A stretch of 64,000 bases of DNA from Bradyrhizobium centrolobii. Its GTDB lineage: Bacteria > Pseudomonadota > Alphaproteobacteria > Rhizobiales > Xanthobacteraceae. This document shows positions 17,143 through 25,522 of this stretch, in pieces. The position numbers were made by a program, and so were the translations under genes. The stretch spans positions 62,001 to 126,000 of the forward strand of contig NZ_LUUB01000034.1 in assembly GCF_001641635.1 (NCBI RefSeq). Direction: 5' to 3'. Under the pieces are notes generated by a model. It had not been told where the DNA came from. It saw only the letters and a program-made list of their open reading frames with translations, and ran no database searches. How positions within the stretch are numbered: position 1 is the stretch's first letter; each line of letters opens with the position of its first letter.

Positions 17143-18540
17143 GTGCAGCAGGACGCCTTCGCAGCGCGCCGGACCAATCTCGCGCCGATCCCGTTCGAGG
17201 CCGACGCACCTTTCCTCAAGATCGTCGGCGAATTACCGCGCGACTTGAACGGCACGCTCTATCGCAACGGCCCCAACCCGCAGTTCGAATCGCCCGGCGC
17301 GCACTGGTTCGTGGGCGACGGCATGCTGCACGCCTTTCACCTCGAGAACGGCCGCGCCAGCTATCGTAACCGCTGGGTCCGCACGCCGAAATGGCTCGCG
17401 GAGCACGACGCCGGCCGCGCCCTGTTTGGCGGCTTCGGCCGCAAACTGCCGGATGCACCGGCGCACCTGACCGACGGCGGCGTCGCCAACACCAACATCA
17501 TTTTCCACGCCGGCAAGCTGCTGGCGCTGGAAGAGGCGCATCTGCCGACCGAGATCGAGCCGGGCACCCTCGCAACCCGCGGCTACTGCAACTATCAGGG
17601 CCGCGTTGCCGGCACCTTCACGGCGCATCCGAAGATCGATCCGGTGACCGGCGAGCTGGTGTTCTTCGGCTACAACGCCGCGGGCCCGCTGACGCCCGCC
17701 CTCTCCTACGGATCGATCGATACATCAGGCCGGGCGACGTGTTTCGAGCGCTTCGAGGCGCCCTATGCCAGCATGGTGCACGACTTCATCGTCACCGCAA
17801 ACCACGTGCTGTTTCCGATCCTGCCACTCACCGGCAGCATGGAGCGCGCGACGACGGGCCGGCCACCCTATGCCTGGGAGCCGGACAAAGGCGCCTATGT
17901 CGGTGTCATGAAGCGCAAGGGCACGGCAAAGGACATCGTCTGGTTCCGCGCCGAAGCCTGCTACGTCTTTCACGTCATGAATGCGTGGGAGGACGGCAAC
18001 CGCGTCATCGCCGACGTCATGCAGTTCGAGGAGGCGCCGCTGTTTCCGCATCCCGACGGACGGCCGACGAATCCCGAAAAATCGTTCGCGCGCCACTGCC
18101 GCTGGACCTTCGATCTCGACGGCAACACCGATCGCTTCCAGCAGACCTATCTCGACGACCTCACGGGAGAATTCCCGCGCGTCGATGATCGCCGTGCCGG
18201 GCTGAAGAGCCATCACGGCTGGTACGCCTGCGCCAATCCGAGGCTGCCGATGTTCGGCGCGTTGTCTGGCATCGTCCATGTCGACGGCGTAGGGAGACGG
18301 CTCGGGCATTATCTGCTGCCGGCCGGCGACACCATCTCCGAGCCGGTCTTTGTCGAGCGATCGAAGGACGCCACTGAGGGCGATGGCTGGCTGCTCGCGG
18401 TGGTCTGGCGCGCGCGGGAGAACCGCAGCGATCTCGCCGTGTTCAACGCCACCGATGTCGAGGCCGGCCCGGTCGCGCTGGTGCAGCTCGGCCACCGGGT
18501 CCCCGACGGCTTTCACGGCAATTGGGTGGAGGCGGCTTAG
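17143..18540 (+). CDS. Carotenoid cleavage oxygenase family protein
   Basis: A 465-residue seven-bladed propeller dioxygenase that uses Fe(II) to cleave carotenoids, apocarotenoids or stilbene-type compounds. The four iron-binding histidines can be placed: His162 (TAHPKID), His213 (MVHDF), His277 (YVFHVMNAW) and His458 (HGNW). The N-terminal LNGTLYRNGPNPQFE is a family hallmark. The start is GTG with AGAGAGGGA upstream. It is divergent from a TetR gene with shared operators and is followed by a MAPEG protein, which suggests inducible handling of a hydrophobic or aromatic compound. The substrate cannot be read from the sequence. Confidence 0.92.
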   Translation: MQQDAFAARRTNLAPIPFEADAPFLKIVGELPRDLNGTLYRNGPNPQFESPGAHWFVGDGMLHAFHLENGRASYRNRWVRTPKWLAEHDAGRALFGGFGRKLPDAPAHLTDGGVANTNIIFHAGKLLALEEAHLPTEIEPGTLATRGYCNYQGRVAGTFTAHPKIDPVTGELVFFGYNAAGPLTPALSYGSIDTSGRATCFERFEAPYASMVHDFIVTANHVLFPILPLTGSMERATTGRPPYAWEPDKGAYVGVMKRKGTAKDIVWFRAEACYVFHVMNAWEDGNRVIADVMQFEEAPLFPHPDGRPTNPEKSFARHCRWTFDLDGNTDRFQQTYLDDLTGEFPRVDDRRAGLKSHHGWYACANPRLPMFGALSGIVHVDGVGRRLGHYLLPAGDTISEPVFVERSKDATEGDGWLLAVVWRARENRSDLAVFNATDVEAGPVALVQLGHRVPDGFHGNWVEAA

Positions 18541-18552
18541 CCGCCTCTCCCT

Positions 18553-18603
18553 CCGTCATTCCGGGGCGCACCACGTTTACGCGTCGCGTGCCGCGGAATG
18601 ACA
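18553..18603. repeat. Short CATTCCGG-type intergenic palindrome
   Basis: GTCATTCCGGGGCGCACC and the facing TGCCGCGGAATGACA form an imperfect inverted repeat between the oxygenase and the MAPEG gene. It belongs to the same type as the repeat at 20776-20886. Confidence 0.6.
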
Positions 18604-18632
18604 TTGCGGATGTGTCACCAGGGAGGCCCCGC

Positions 18633-19115
18633 ATGCACGCCCCCACAATCACCGCCGACTATCTCGCCATCCTCGCCCTGATCTACGCCGCGCTCGCGCT
18701 CCAGGTGATCCGGCTGCGGCGGAGCAGCCAGGCCGCGTTCAACGACGGTGGCAATGCGAGCCTGCGCAGCGCGATCCGCGCCCATGGCAACTTCATGGAA
18801 TACGTCCCGGTCATCACGCTGATGGTCGCGCTGCTTGAAATGTCCGGCGCATCGCCTCTGCGCATTCACCTGCTGATGGGTGCGCTTCTGCTGTCGCGGC
18901 TCTTGCATCCGCTTGGCATGTACGCGACGCCGGGCTCGTTCCGATTTCTGGTCTGCCGTGGCGGCGGCATCTTCCTCACCATCGGCCTTTTGATCGCCTG
19001 CGCGCTGACGATCCTGTCGCGCCTGCCGTGGGCAGAAGCGGCCGACGAGCTTTCCGAGCAAGCCATTGCAACAATCCACCTTTTGCAGGTCATTCACATC
19101 ATTTTGACATTGTAA
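18633..19115 (+). CDS. MAPEG-family membrane protein
   Basis: A 160-residue, four-helix membrane protein of the MAPEG family, which includes glutathione-dependent transferases and peroxidases acting on lipophilic compounds. Typical features are the first helix (YLAILALIYAALALQVIRLR), the segment LRSAIRAHGNFMEYVPVITL with the conserved R-x-H-x-N-x-x-E-x-x-P pattern, and RLLHPLGMY. GGGAGG precedes the ATG; a longer reading frame would run through a repeat. It follows the oxygenase on the same strand and its stop codon lies inside the next operator pair. A role in detoxifying the same hydrophobic substrate is plausible. Confidence 0.85.
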   Translation: MHAPTITADYLAILALIYAALALQVIRLRRSSQAAFNDGGNASLRSAIRAHGNFMEYVPVITLMVALLEMSGASPLRIHLLMGALLLSRLLHPLGMYATPGSFRFLVCRGGGIFLTIGLLIACALTILSRLPWAEAADELSEQAIATIHLLQVIHIILTL

Positions 19116-19171
19116 AGATTTCGCTTGATCCTACCCTCTGGCTCGACTATTGATCTTGACAATGTAAAGAT
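19101..19171. promoter_or_regulatory. Second copy of the paired TetR-type operators
   Basis: Sites ATTTTGACATTGTAAAGAT (19101-19119) and ATCTTGACAATGTAAAGAT (19153-19171), centres 52 bases apart, repeat the order and spacing of the pair at 17056-17127. The right-hand half TGTAAAGAT is invariant in all four, and the stretch GTAAAGATTTCGCTTGA is identical at both first sites. The first site overlaps the MAPEG stop. The pair probably puts the two following membrane genes under the same TetR regulator. Confidence 0.6.
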
Positions 19172-19191
19172 CGGGCCTGACCGAGGCGACC

Positions 19192-19767
19192 ATGGCGATT
19201 TTCCTGATCCTCGCCCCCTACGGCGTCTATGCCTTCCTCATGCTGCTGACTTCCGCCACCATCAGCATGTTTGCGGCGACCGCGATCTGCCTCGGTACCA
19301 TCGCAATCGATGTCGCCCGCGGCCGCTCGGTGAAGATCCTGACCGCCGGCTCGGCCATCGTGTTCGCGGGGATCGGCCTTTATCTCGCCGTGCTCAACCC
19401 GGCGGTGGGGACGCTCGCCGTCAAGCTGTCGGTCGATGTCGGCATCTTTGCCATCTCGCTCGGCTCGATGCTGCTCCGCCGCCCCTTCACCCTGCAATAT
19501 GCGCTCGAAGCCGTCCCGGCCGAGACCGCGGCGATGCCCGGCTTCCTGCGCGCCAACTACATCATCACCGGCGCATGGACCGCGGCCGCGCTGCTGATGA
19601 TGGCCTCCAACATCGTGCTGCTCTATGTCCCGGGCCTGCCGATCTGGTCGAGCCTGGCGGTTGCCTTCGCCGCCCGCAACAGCGCGATCTATTTCACAAA
19701 GTGGTATCCTGAGTATCGCAGGATCAAGTACGGTGCGCCAACCGGCGCGCTGCCCAATTCCCGATGA
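19192..19767 (+). CDS. Hypothetical five- to six-helix membrane protein
   Basis: A 191-residue integral membrane protein (first helix LILAPYGVYAFLMLLTSATI; later YIITGAWTAAALLMMASNIV) that I cannot place in a named family. It is the first gene behind the second operator pair, with the next gene starting 12 bases after its stop, so the two form an operon. The pairing with a septation-protein-A-like gene suggests a joint membrane function. It could be induced together with the oxygenase. Confidence 0.7.
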   Translation: MAIFLILAPYGVYAFLMLLTSATISMFAATAICLGTIAIDVARGRSVKILTAGSAIVFAGIGLYLAVLNPAVGTLAVKLSVDVGIFAISLGSMLLRRPFTLQYALEAVPAETAAMPGFLRANYIITGAWTAAALLMMASNIVLLYVPGLPIWSSLAVAFAARNSAIYFTKWYPEYRRIKYGAPTGALPNSR

Positions 19768-19779
19768 ACAGGATCGACG

Positions 19780-20334
19780 ATGAAGGACGTATTCGCCCGC
19801 CTTGCCTCCGACTTCCTCTCGGCCATCGTCTTCCTCTTCATCTACCTCGTCACCGACAACGTCATCCTGGCGACGTCGGTGGCGATTGCAGGCGCGATCG
19901 CGCAGGTGATCTACGCCCGCATCAGGGGACGCCAGCTCAATTTTATGACCTATGCGAGCCTCGCGCTGGTCGTGGTGCTCGGCGCCGTCACGCTATTCAC
20001 CAACGATCCCCGCTTCATGCTGGCAAAGCCCTCGATCGCGCATTTCGCGATCGGCATCATCATGCTCAAGCAGGGCTGGATGCTGCGCTATGTGGCGCCG
20101 ATCGTCGCCGAGACCGTTCCGGAATATGTGACCGCTGCGGGCTATCTCTGGGCCGCGCTGATGTTCGTCATCGGCGTCGGCATGATCGCGGTCGCGTCGA
20201 CCGGCGATCTGAAGCTGTGGGCGTTCTACATCTTTGTTGTCGCGGGCGGCGCCAAGATCCTGGCCTTTGCCGTGCAGCACGTCGCTCTGCGGCTCATCGT
20301 CACAAGCCGCCTGCGCGCCGTCGCTCGCGCCTAA
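19780..20334 (+). CDS. YciB/IspZ (septation protein A)-like membrane protein
   Basis: A 184-residue membrane protein with about five helices. FLFIYLVTDNVILATSVAIA, then QLNFMTYASLALVVVLGAVT with TNDPRFMLAKPSI, and later IGIIMLKQGWMLRYVAPIV follow the pattern of the YciB/IspZ family, linked in enteric bacteria to cell division and envelope integrity. It starts close behind the previous membrane gene and shares its control region. Because the gene sits in a regulated accessory operon, it may be a specialised paralogue rather than the housekeeping copy. Confidence 0.75.
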   Translation: MKDVFARLASDFLSAIVFLFIYLVTDNVILATSVAIAGAIAQVIYARIRGRQLNFMTYASLALVVVLGAVTLFTNDPRFMLAKPSIAHFAIGIIMLKQGWMLRYVAPIVAETVPEYVTAAGYLWAALMFVIGVGMIAVASTGDLKLWAFYIFVVAGGAKILAFAVQHVALRLIVTSRLRAVARA

Positions 20335-20430
20335 CACAGCGTTAGGCAGGCGCGGCAAGTTGAGTTATAGGCTCGACGCTGGACCGGCCGCGGATCGTCG
20401 CGGTTCGCCGGATTATCTTGGGAGACGGGA

Positions 20431-20727
20431 ATGGCCGTAGACGGTAACTGGAATCTGACCATGACGACCCCGATGGGCGAACGCCAGGCGACGCTGAGCC
20501 TGAAGGCCGCGGACGGCACGCTCACGGGCACGCAAGGCGCGGAAGGCAATACCGCCGAAATCTTCGACGGCACCGTCAGCGGCGACAACGTCTCCTGGAA
20601 GGTCTCGATCACCAACCCGATGCCGCTCACACTCGAGTTCACCGGCACCGTCTCCGGCGACAGCATCAACGGCGAAATGAGCATCGGCCCGATGGGCAGC
20701 TTCCCGTTCACGGGCGCCCGAGCGTAG
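20431..20727 (+). CDS. Small beta-rich hypothetical protein
   Basis: A 98-residue protein made of alternating beta strands with repeated G-x-V-S-G-D turns (FDGTVSGDNVSWKVSI; LEFTGTVSGDSINGEM), giving a small beta-sandwich or barrel. There is no signal peptide. GGGAGACGGGA upstream supports the ATG. I recognise it only as a conserved hypothetical type seen in Bradyrhizobium; no function is known. Confidence 0.7.
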   Translation: MAVDGNWNLTMTTPMGERQATLSLKAADGTLTGTQGAEGNTAEIFDGTVSGDNVSWKVSITNPMPLTLEFTGTVSGDSINGEMSIGPMGSFPFTGARA

Positions 20728-20775
20728 GGCCTCTCCAAGCACTCAGGCATCATCACCGGGCTTGTCCCGAATTGG

Positions 20776-20886
20776 TGTCATTCCGGGATGCGTGCGAGGC
20801 ACGCAGGCCCGGAATCCATTCTACCGCTTGCACTGAGGCCCGATGGATTCCGGGCTCGCGCCAAGTGGCGCGCCCCGGAATGACGA
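20776..20886. repeat. CATTCCGGG-type palindromic intergenic repeat
   Basis: The element begins GTGTCATTCCGGG and ends CCCCGGAATGACGAC, with inner inverted segments (GGCCCGGAATCCAT and ATGGATTCCGGGC). It lies between the ends of two converging genes, a usual place for such repeats. Confidence 0.75.
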
Positions 20887-20903
20887 CGTCGGGGACGTCC
20901 TCT

Positions 20904-22559
20904 TCAGCCTAGGTTCAACTCCTTGAAGAAGTCGTTGCCCTTGTCGTCGATGATGATGAAGGCGGGGAAGTCGACGACCTCGATGCGCCAGATCGCTTCC
21001 ATGCCAAGCTCGGGATATTCGAGCACCTCGACCTTCTTGATGCAGTGCTCGGCGAGGTTCGCCGCCGCGCCGCCGATCGAGCCGAGATAGAAGCCGCCAT
21101 ATTTCTTGCAGGCCTCACGCACGGCCGGGGCGCGGTTGCCTTTGGCCACCATCACCATTGAGCCGCCGGCGGCCTGGAACTGGTCGACGAAGGAATCCAT
21201 GCGGCCCGCGGTGGTCGGGCCGAACGCGCCTGAGGCGTAGCCCTCGGGCGTCTTGGCGGGGCCGGCGTAATAGACCGGATGGTTCTTGAAGTAGTCCGGC
21301 AGCGGCTCGCCCTTCTCCAGCCGCTCGCGCAGCTTGGCATGCGCGGAGTCGCGCGCAACAATCATGGTGCCGGTCATCGAGACCCGAGTCTTGATCGGAT
21401 ATTTCGAGAAGGTCGCCAGAATGTCCTTCATCGGCTGGTTGAGATCGATCTTGACGACCTCGCCGCCGAGCGACTGCTCGACCTGCGGCAAATATTGCGC
21501 CGGGTTGTGCTCGAGCTCTTCGAGATAGACGCCGTCCTTGGTGATCTTGCCGAGCACCTGGCGATCGGCCGAGCAGGATACACCAAGCCCGATCGGCAGC
21601 GAGGCGCCGTGGCGCGGCATGCGGATCACGCGCACGTCGTGACAGAAATACTTGCCGCCGAACTGCGCACCGACGCCAAGCGACTGCGTCATCTTGTGGA
21701 TTTCCTTCTCCATCTCAACGTCGCGGAAGGCGTTGCCGTCCGGTGAGCCGTGCGTCGGCAGCGCGTCGAGATAACGGGCGGAGGCAAGCTTCACCGTCTT
21801 CATGCAGAGCTCGGCCGAGGTGCCACCGATCACGATCGCGAGGTGATAGGGCGGGCACGCCGCGGTGCCGAGCGTAAGGATCTTTTCCTTCAGGAAGGCG
21901 AGCAGCCGGTCCTTGGTCAGCACCGAGGGCGTGGCCTGGAACAGGAAGCTCTTGTTCGCGGAGCCGCCGCCTTTCGCCATGAACATGAACTTGTAGGCGT
22001 CGTCGCCTTCGGCGTAGATCTCGCACTGCGCCGGCATGTTGTTGGCGGTGTTCTTCTCCTCGTACATCGAGAGCGGCGCGACCTGCGAGTAGCGCAGGTT
22101 ACGGCGAAAGTAGGCGTCGCGCGCGCCTTCCGACAGCGCGGCCTCATCGTCGCCGTCGGTGATAACGTTGCAGCCCTTCTTGCCCATGATGATCGCGGTG
22201 CCGGTGTCCTGGCACATCGGCAGCACGCCGCCGGCGGCGATGTTGGCGTTCTTCAGGAAGTCGAGCGCTACGAACTTGTCGTTCGGGCTCGCCTCGGAAT
22301 CCTCCAGGATCGAGCGGAGCTGCTTCAGATGGCCCGGGCGCAGATAGTGGTTGATCTCGCCGAAGGCGGCTTCGGACAGCGCCCGCAGCGCCTCACGCGA
22401 CACCACCAGCATGTCTTTCCCCAAGACCTTCTCGACCCGGACGCCCTCGCTCGTGACCTTCTTGTAGGGCGTCTCGTCCTTCCCCAGCGGGAACAGCGGC
22501 GTGTGCTTGTAAGGCGGGACAGACTTGGACAGGTCGGGAAAGGCGGTGGGAGCGTTCAT
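20904..22559 (-). CDS. fumA: Fumarate hydratase, class I (iron-sulfur)
   Basis: A 551-residue class I fumarase that interconverts fumarate and malate in the citric acid cycle with an oxygen-sensitive [4Fe-4S] cluster. The length matches single-chain class I enzymes. Cluster-ligand candidates are the cysteines in [19 protein letters not shown] and GVSCSADRQ. The C-terminal beta domain holds [20 protein letters not shown] and [13 protein letters not shown]. It is monocistronic, facing a repeat at its 3' end. Confidence 0.95.
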   Translation of the reverse strand: MNAPTAFPDLSKSVPPYKHTPLFPLGKDETPYKKVTSEGVRVEKVLGKDMLVVSREALRALSEAAFGEINHYLRPGHLKQLRSILEDSEASPNDKFVALDFLKNANIAAGGVLPMCQDTGTAIIMGKKGCNVITDGDDEAALSEGARDAYFRRNLRYSQVAPLSMYEEKNTANNMPAQCEIYAEGDDAYKFMFMAKGGGSANKSFLFQATPSVLTKDRLLAFLKEKILTLGTAACPPYHLAIVIGGTSAELCMKTVKLASARYLDALPTHGSPDGNAFRDVEMEKEIHKMTQSLGVGAQFGGKYFCHDVRVIRMPRHGASLPIGLGVSCSADRQVLGKITKDGVYLEELEHNPAQYLPQVEQSLGGEVVKIDLNQPMKDILATFSKYPIKTRVSMTGTMIVARDSAHAKLRERLEKGEPLPDYFKNHPVYYAGPAKTPEGYASGAFGPTTAGRMDSFVDQFQAAGGSMVMVAKGNRAPAVREACKKYGGFYLGSIGGAAANLAEHCIKKVEVLEYPELGMEAIWRIEVVDFPAFIIIDDKGNDFFKELNLG

Positions 22560-22806
22560 GGGGTCGATCTCGGGTTTTGGAGCCCTCGCGCGGGCCCCCT
22601 AGCATAGAAGCGTTCTAAGCATTTTTGCCATAAAGGGAAGGCGCTCTGGCGCGGTCGGGGCATCCCGATTCGGCGCCACGGCGGCCCTTTTTCCGGTCGC
22701 CGTCCGCTAGAGACAGGGGTCACGATCCTGCCGGGTACGGCTTGGCCGCCCCCTTGCGCTCTGCGTGCGCCGACGATTGAATACGTGGTCTAAGGGGCTT
22801 TTCATC

Positions 22807-23286
22807 ATGATTTTCAAATTGGACGTTCGCGGCGCGCTTCTACTCGCCGCCGCAATCACTGGCTTTGTCGCCCTCGCCTCGCCGGCGCGGGCGGACCAGT
22901 GCGACGACATCGCCAAGCAGCTGGCGAGCGGCATCGACAAGCTGAAGGTCAACTTCAAGGCCGCCAACATCATCTATCTCACCCACCCGGCGGCGAAGGA
23001 GCTGTCGCTCGGCTGCCGCGCGCAGGGGCAGACTTATTCCAACGAGCTCTACGCCAAGGGCGACCGCCGGCCGACGCCGCAGTTCTATGACCTCGTCGCC
23101 TCCGCGGCCGCTATCATCTTCACGCTGCCCAAGGACGACACCACGACCGGCGCCTCGCGCTGCCTGAAGCGCATGGGCCTGTTGCGCGGCGACAAGGTGG
23201 TGATGCGCTACAAGCGCCTCAACATGGAATGCACGCGCACGAAAGCGGAAGCGGCGATCGCGATCACGCGTCCGAAGGACGAATAA
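22807..23286 (+). CDS. Exported hypothetical protein
   Basis: A 159-residue protein with a clear Sec signal peptide (LLLAAAITGFVALASPARA) before DQCDDIAKQL, hence periplasmic. The mature part has four cysteines (QCDD, LGCRAQ, SRCLKR, MECTRT) that could form two disulfides. No domain is recognised. It is divergent from fumarase with a 250-base gap that must hold both promoters. Confidence 0.7.
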   Translation: MIFKLDVRGALLLAAAITGFVALASPARADQCDDIAKQLASGIDKLKVNFKAANIIYLTHPAAKELSLGCRAQGQTYSNELYAKGDRRPTPQFYDLVASAAAIIFTLPKDDTTTGASRCLKRMGLLRGDKVVMRYKRLNMECTRTKAEAAIAITRPKDE

Positions 23287-23361
23287 GTCGGGCACTCCTC
23301 GTTTGATCTCGCCGCCGATGCGGTCCGCGTGTGTCGCGGCGGCGCACGCCACAGACTCCGC

Positions 23362-23411
23362 CATTGCGAGCCAACGGGTCCGCGCGGAGCGTGGCCCGTT
23401 GGCTCGCAATG
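23362..23411. repeat. Perfect long palindrome of the CATTGCGAG type
   Basis: CATTGCGAGCCAACGGGTCC pairs with GGCCCGTTGGCTCGCAATG around a short centre, giving a hairpin of about 20 pairs downstream of the exported-protein gene. It may act as a transcription stop and is of the same general type as the repeats at 31784 and 37184. Confidence 0.7.
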
Positions 23412-23570
23412 ACGAGAGAGGATCGTCGTGCCCGGAAATCACGGACTTGCGGGCGCGAAGAACAACGCACCTCCACCGCGCCAAATCCCTCGCATTTTAG
23501 CGATTCCCTTGACGGAAGTTTCGTCCCTCGCAGGCCAGTGTAACTTGTTTCTATCTGTGAGGATTTGTGG

Positions 23571-23744
23571 ATGAGCGTTTCCAGCGTTGCGCCGCCGCCG
23601 ATCGCGATCGTGGTCCCGAGCTACGACACGACCAAGCAGCAGGACGATCAGGCCAAGACCAGGGACGACGATCCGACCTATCAGCCGCCGCTGCCGACCC
23701 CGCTGCCACCGGGACAGGGCACCAGAATCGATCAGCTCGCCTAA
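23571..23744 (+). CDS. Small proline-rich protein (57 residues)
   Basis: A short gene starting MSVSSVAPPPIAIVVPSYD, followed by an acidic, glutamine-rich stretch and a proline-rich segment (PTYQPPLPTPLPPGQG). It is likely disordered. GAGG lies eight bases before the ATG. No function is known; the clean start signal and composition support a real gene. Confidence 0.5.
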   Translation: MSVSSVAPPPIAIVVPSYDTTKQQDDQAKTRDDDPTYQPPLPTPLPPGQGTRIDQLA

Positions 23745-23861
23745 TCCCGCGCGCTTCGAGGTGAGCCGCCCGATCCGCTCGATCGGGCCTGTCGCACACT
23801 AAGCCGCATCTTTGCCGGATAGCGGGACCAGTATCATGCAGGGTTTGTCCGGGAACCGCGC

Positions 23862-24536
23862 ATGATCGCACGGCTGCTGCTGCAGAACACGATCTTCGTC
23901 GTCGGGATGGGCGCGCTGCTGTTCGCGTCCGCCGGCACGACGCGTTGGCCCGGCGCCTGGGCGATGCTGATCACCTCCGCGGTGCTCGGCCCGCTCTGCG
24001 GCTGGTGGCTCTACCGGCTCGATCCGGCGCTGCTCGCCGAGCGTCTTCGCCCTGTCATCCAGAAGGACCAGCCGCCCGCCGACAAGATCTTCATGGCCGT
24101 GTTCGTCGTGGTGTTGCTGGTCTGGCTGCTTGCGATGGGGCTGGAGCGGCGACACCTGTCCTCCGACATGCCCCTCGCCTTGCAAGCCCTCGGCTTCCTG
24201 CTGTACCTCGGCTCGACACTGTTCACGCTGTGGGTGTTCCGCGAGAACTCGTTCGCCGCGCCTGTGGTGAAGCTGCAATCGGAGCGCGCGCAGCGCGTGA
24301 TCTCGACCGGGCCCTACGCCCATGTCCGTCATCCCATGTACAGCGGCATGATCCTGTTCTTCACCGGCATGCCGCTGCTGCTCGGCTCATGGTGGGGCCT
24401 TGCGATCGCGCCGGTCTTCCTCGTCCTGTTTGCGATCCGCATCCGCATCGAGGAGCGCACGCTGAGAGAAGGCTTGCCCGGCTACACCGACTATGCCGCG
24501 CGGGTGCGCTACCGCCTCGTGCCGGGCATCTGGTGA
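23862..24536 (+). CDS. Isoprenylcysteine carboxyl methyltransferase-like (ICMT/PEMT) membrane protein
   Basis: A 224-residue integral membrane protein with about five helices and the C-terminal ICMT/phospholipid methyltransferase signature TGPYAHVRHPMYSGMILFF followed by RIEERTLREGLPGYTDYAARV, which binds S-adenosylmethionine at the membrane. Bacterial members methylate lipids or other hydrophobic acceptors; there is no evidence here for prenylated protein substrates. It converges with the GST gene, one base separating the two stops. Confidence 0.85.
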   Translation: MIARLLLQNTIFVVGMGALLFASAGTTRWPGAWAMLITSAVLGPLCGWWLYRLDPALLAERLRPVIQKDQPPADKIFMAVFVVVLLVWLLAMGLERRHLSSDMPLALQALGFLLYLGSTLFTLWVFRENSFAAPVVKLQSERAQRVISTGPYAHVRHPMYSGMILFFTGMPLLLGSWWGLAIAPVFLVLFAIRIRIEERTLREGLPGYTDYAARVRYRLVPGIW

Positions 24537-24537
24537 C

Positions 24538-25245
24538 TCACACATCCAGCTCCTTATAGCGGCGGAAGATGCCCTGCTCGTTGAAGGGAATGCGGCGGTC
24601 GCTTTCGAGATAGGCCGCGATGTTCGGCCGTGCCGCAACTCGGTCGTGCAGGTTGACGAGGCCGGGAACCTCCTTCTCGAACGCTTTCATGCGCTTTGGA
24701 AATGCGTAGCGCAGACCGTCGACGATCTGGAACAGCGAGAGATCGACGTAGGTCAGCCTCCGTCCCGTGACGTAGACCCCGCCATTGCCGTCGAGAAGCT
24801 CCTCGAAATAGCCGAGATATTTCGGCACGCGTTCCTTCCAGAATTCCTCCGTGCGTTTCTTCGCGGCCGGCCGCGCATCCTCGTAGTAGAGCGAGGGCCC
24901 GAGCGGATGATGAGTGTCGTGGATCTCCAGCACGAAATCGGCGATCGTGAGCTGGAGCTGGTGGACCCACAATCTGCCGGCCTCGGTCTTTGGCGCGAGC
25001 CCATGGCGCGACCCGAGATAGAGCAGGATGTTGGCGGTCTGGCCGATGACGAGCTTGCCCGCTTTAAGGAACGGCGGCGCGAAAGGTGGTGTGCCGCCAT
25101 GCGCGTCCATCATCTTCATCATTGCACTCGAGCCGCGCGGCCCGCGCGCCACATCGACATAAGCGGTGCCCGCTTCCTCCAGCGCCAGCCGCACATATTC
25201 GCCGCGGCCCTGGATCTCGGGCCAGTAGTAGAGCTCGTATTTCAT
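24538..25245 (-). CDS. Glutathione S-transferase family protein
   Basis: A 235-residue cytosolic GST. The N-terminal thioredoxin-like domain starts MKYELYYWPEIQGRGEYVRL, with Tyr6/Tyr7 as possible catalytic residues and R-G-E-Y-V-R-L-A-L typical of sigma/mu-like forms. QTANILLYLG corresponds to the glutathione-contacting Q-x-x-x-I segment. The C-terminal helical domain follows. It may conjugate glutathione to electrophiles. It is divergent from the ABC importer with 277 bases between starts. Confidence 0.88.
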   Translation of the reverse strand: MKYELYYWPEIQGRGEYVRLALEEAGTAYVDVARGPRGSSAMMKMMDAHGGTPPFAPPFLKAGKLVIGQTANILLYLGSRHGLAPKTEAGRLWVHQLQLTIADFVLEIHDTHHPLGPSLYYEDARPAAKKRTEEFWKERVPKYLGYFEELLDGNGGVYVTGRRLTYVDLSLFQIVDGLRYAFPKRMKAFEKEVPGLVNLHDRVAARPNIAAYLESDRRIPFNEQGIFRRYKELDV

Positions 25246-25522
25246 GGGAGAGGTCCGTCAGCGTGAGCGGGTCGGGATCAATGTAGCACGCCGCCCTGGG
25301 TTCCGTCAGTGCGGGACGGGCCCCCGCCGCAGAGGGCGCCCCCCGAAGGCCATGTCGATTAATTGCTTCCCGCGACCATAGCGCCGGGCGAGCATACCAA
25401 CGTGGGCCGATCCTCAAGTGATCGTCCAGGGGAGGACGCGGGAGTCAGTTGTGGAACCGTTCAGGGCGGTATCCGCGATCACATCGGGGCTGCCGCCGCG
25501 GGCGGCGCGAGGGGAGATCGTC

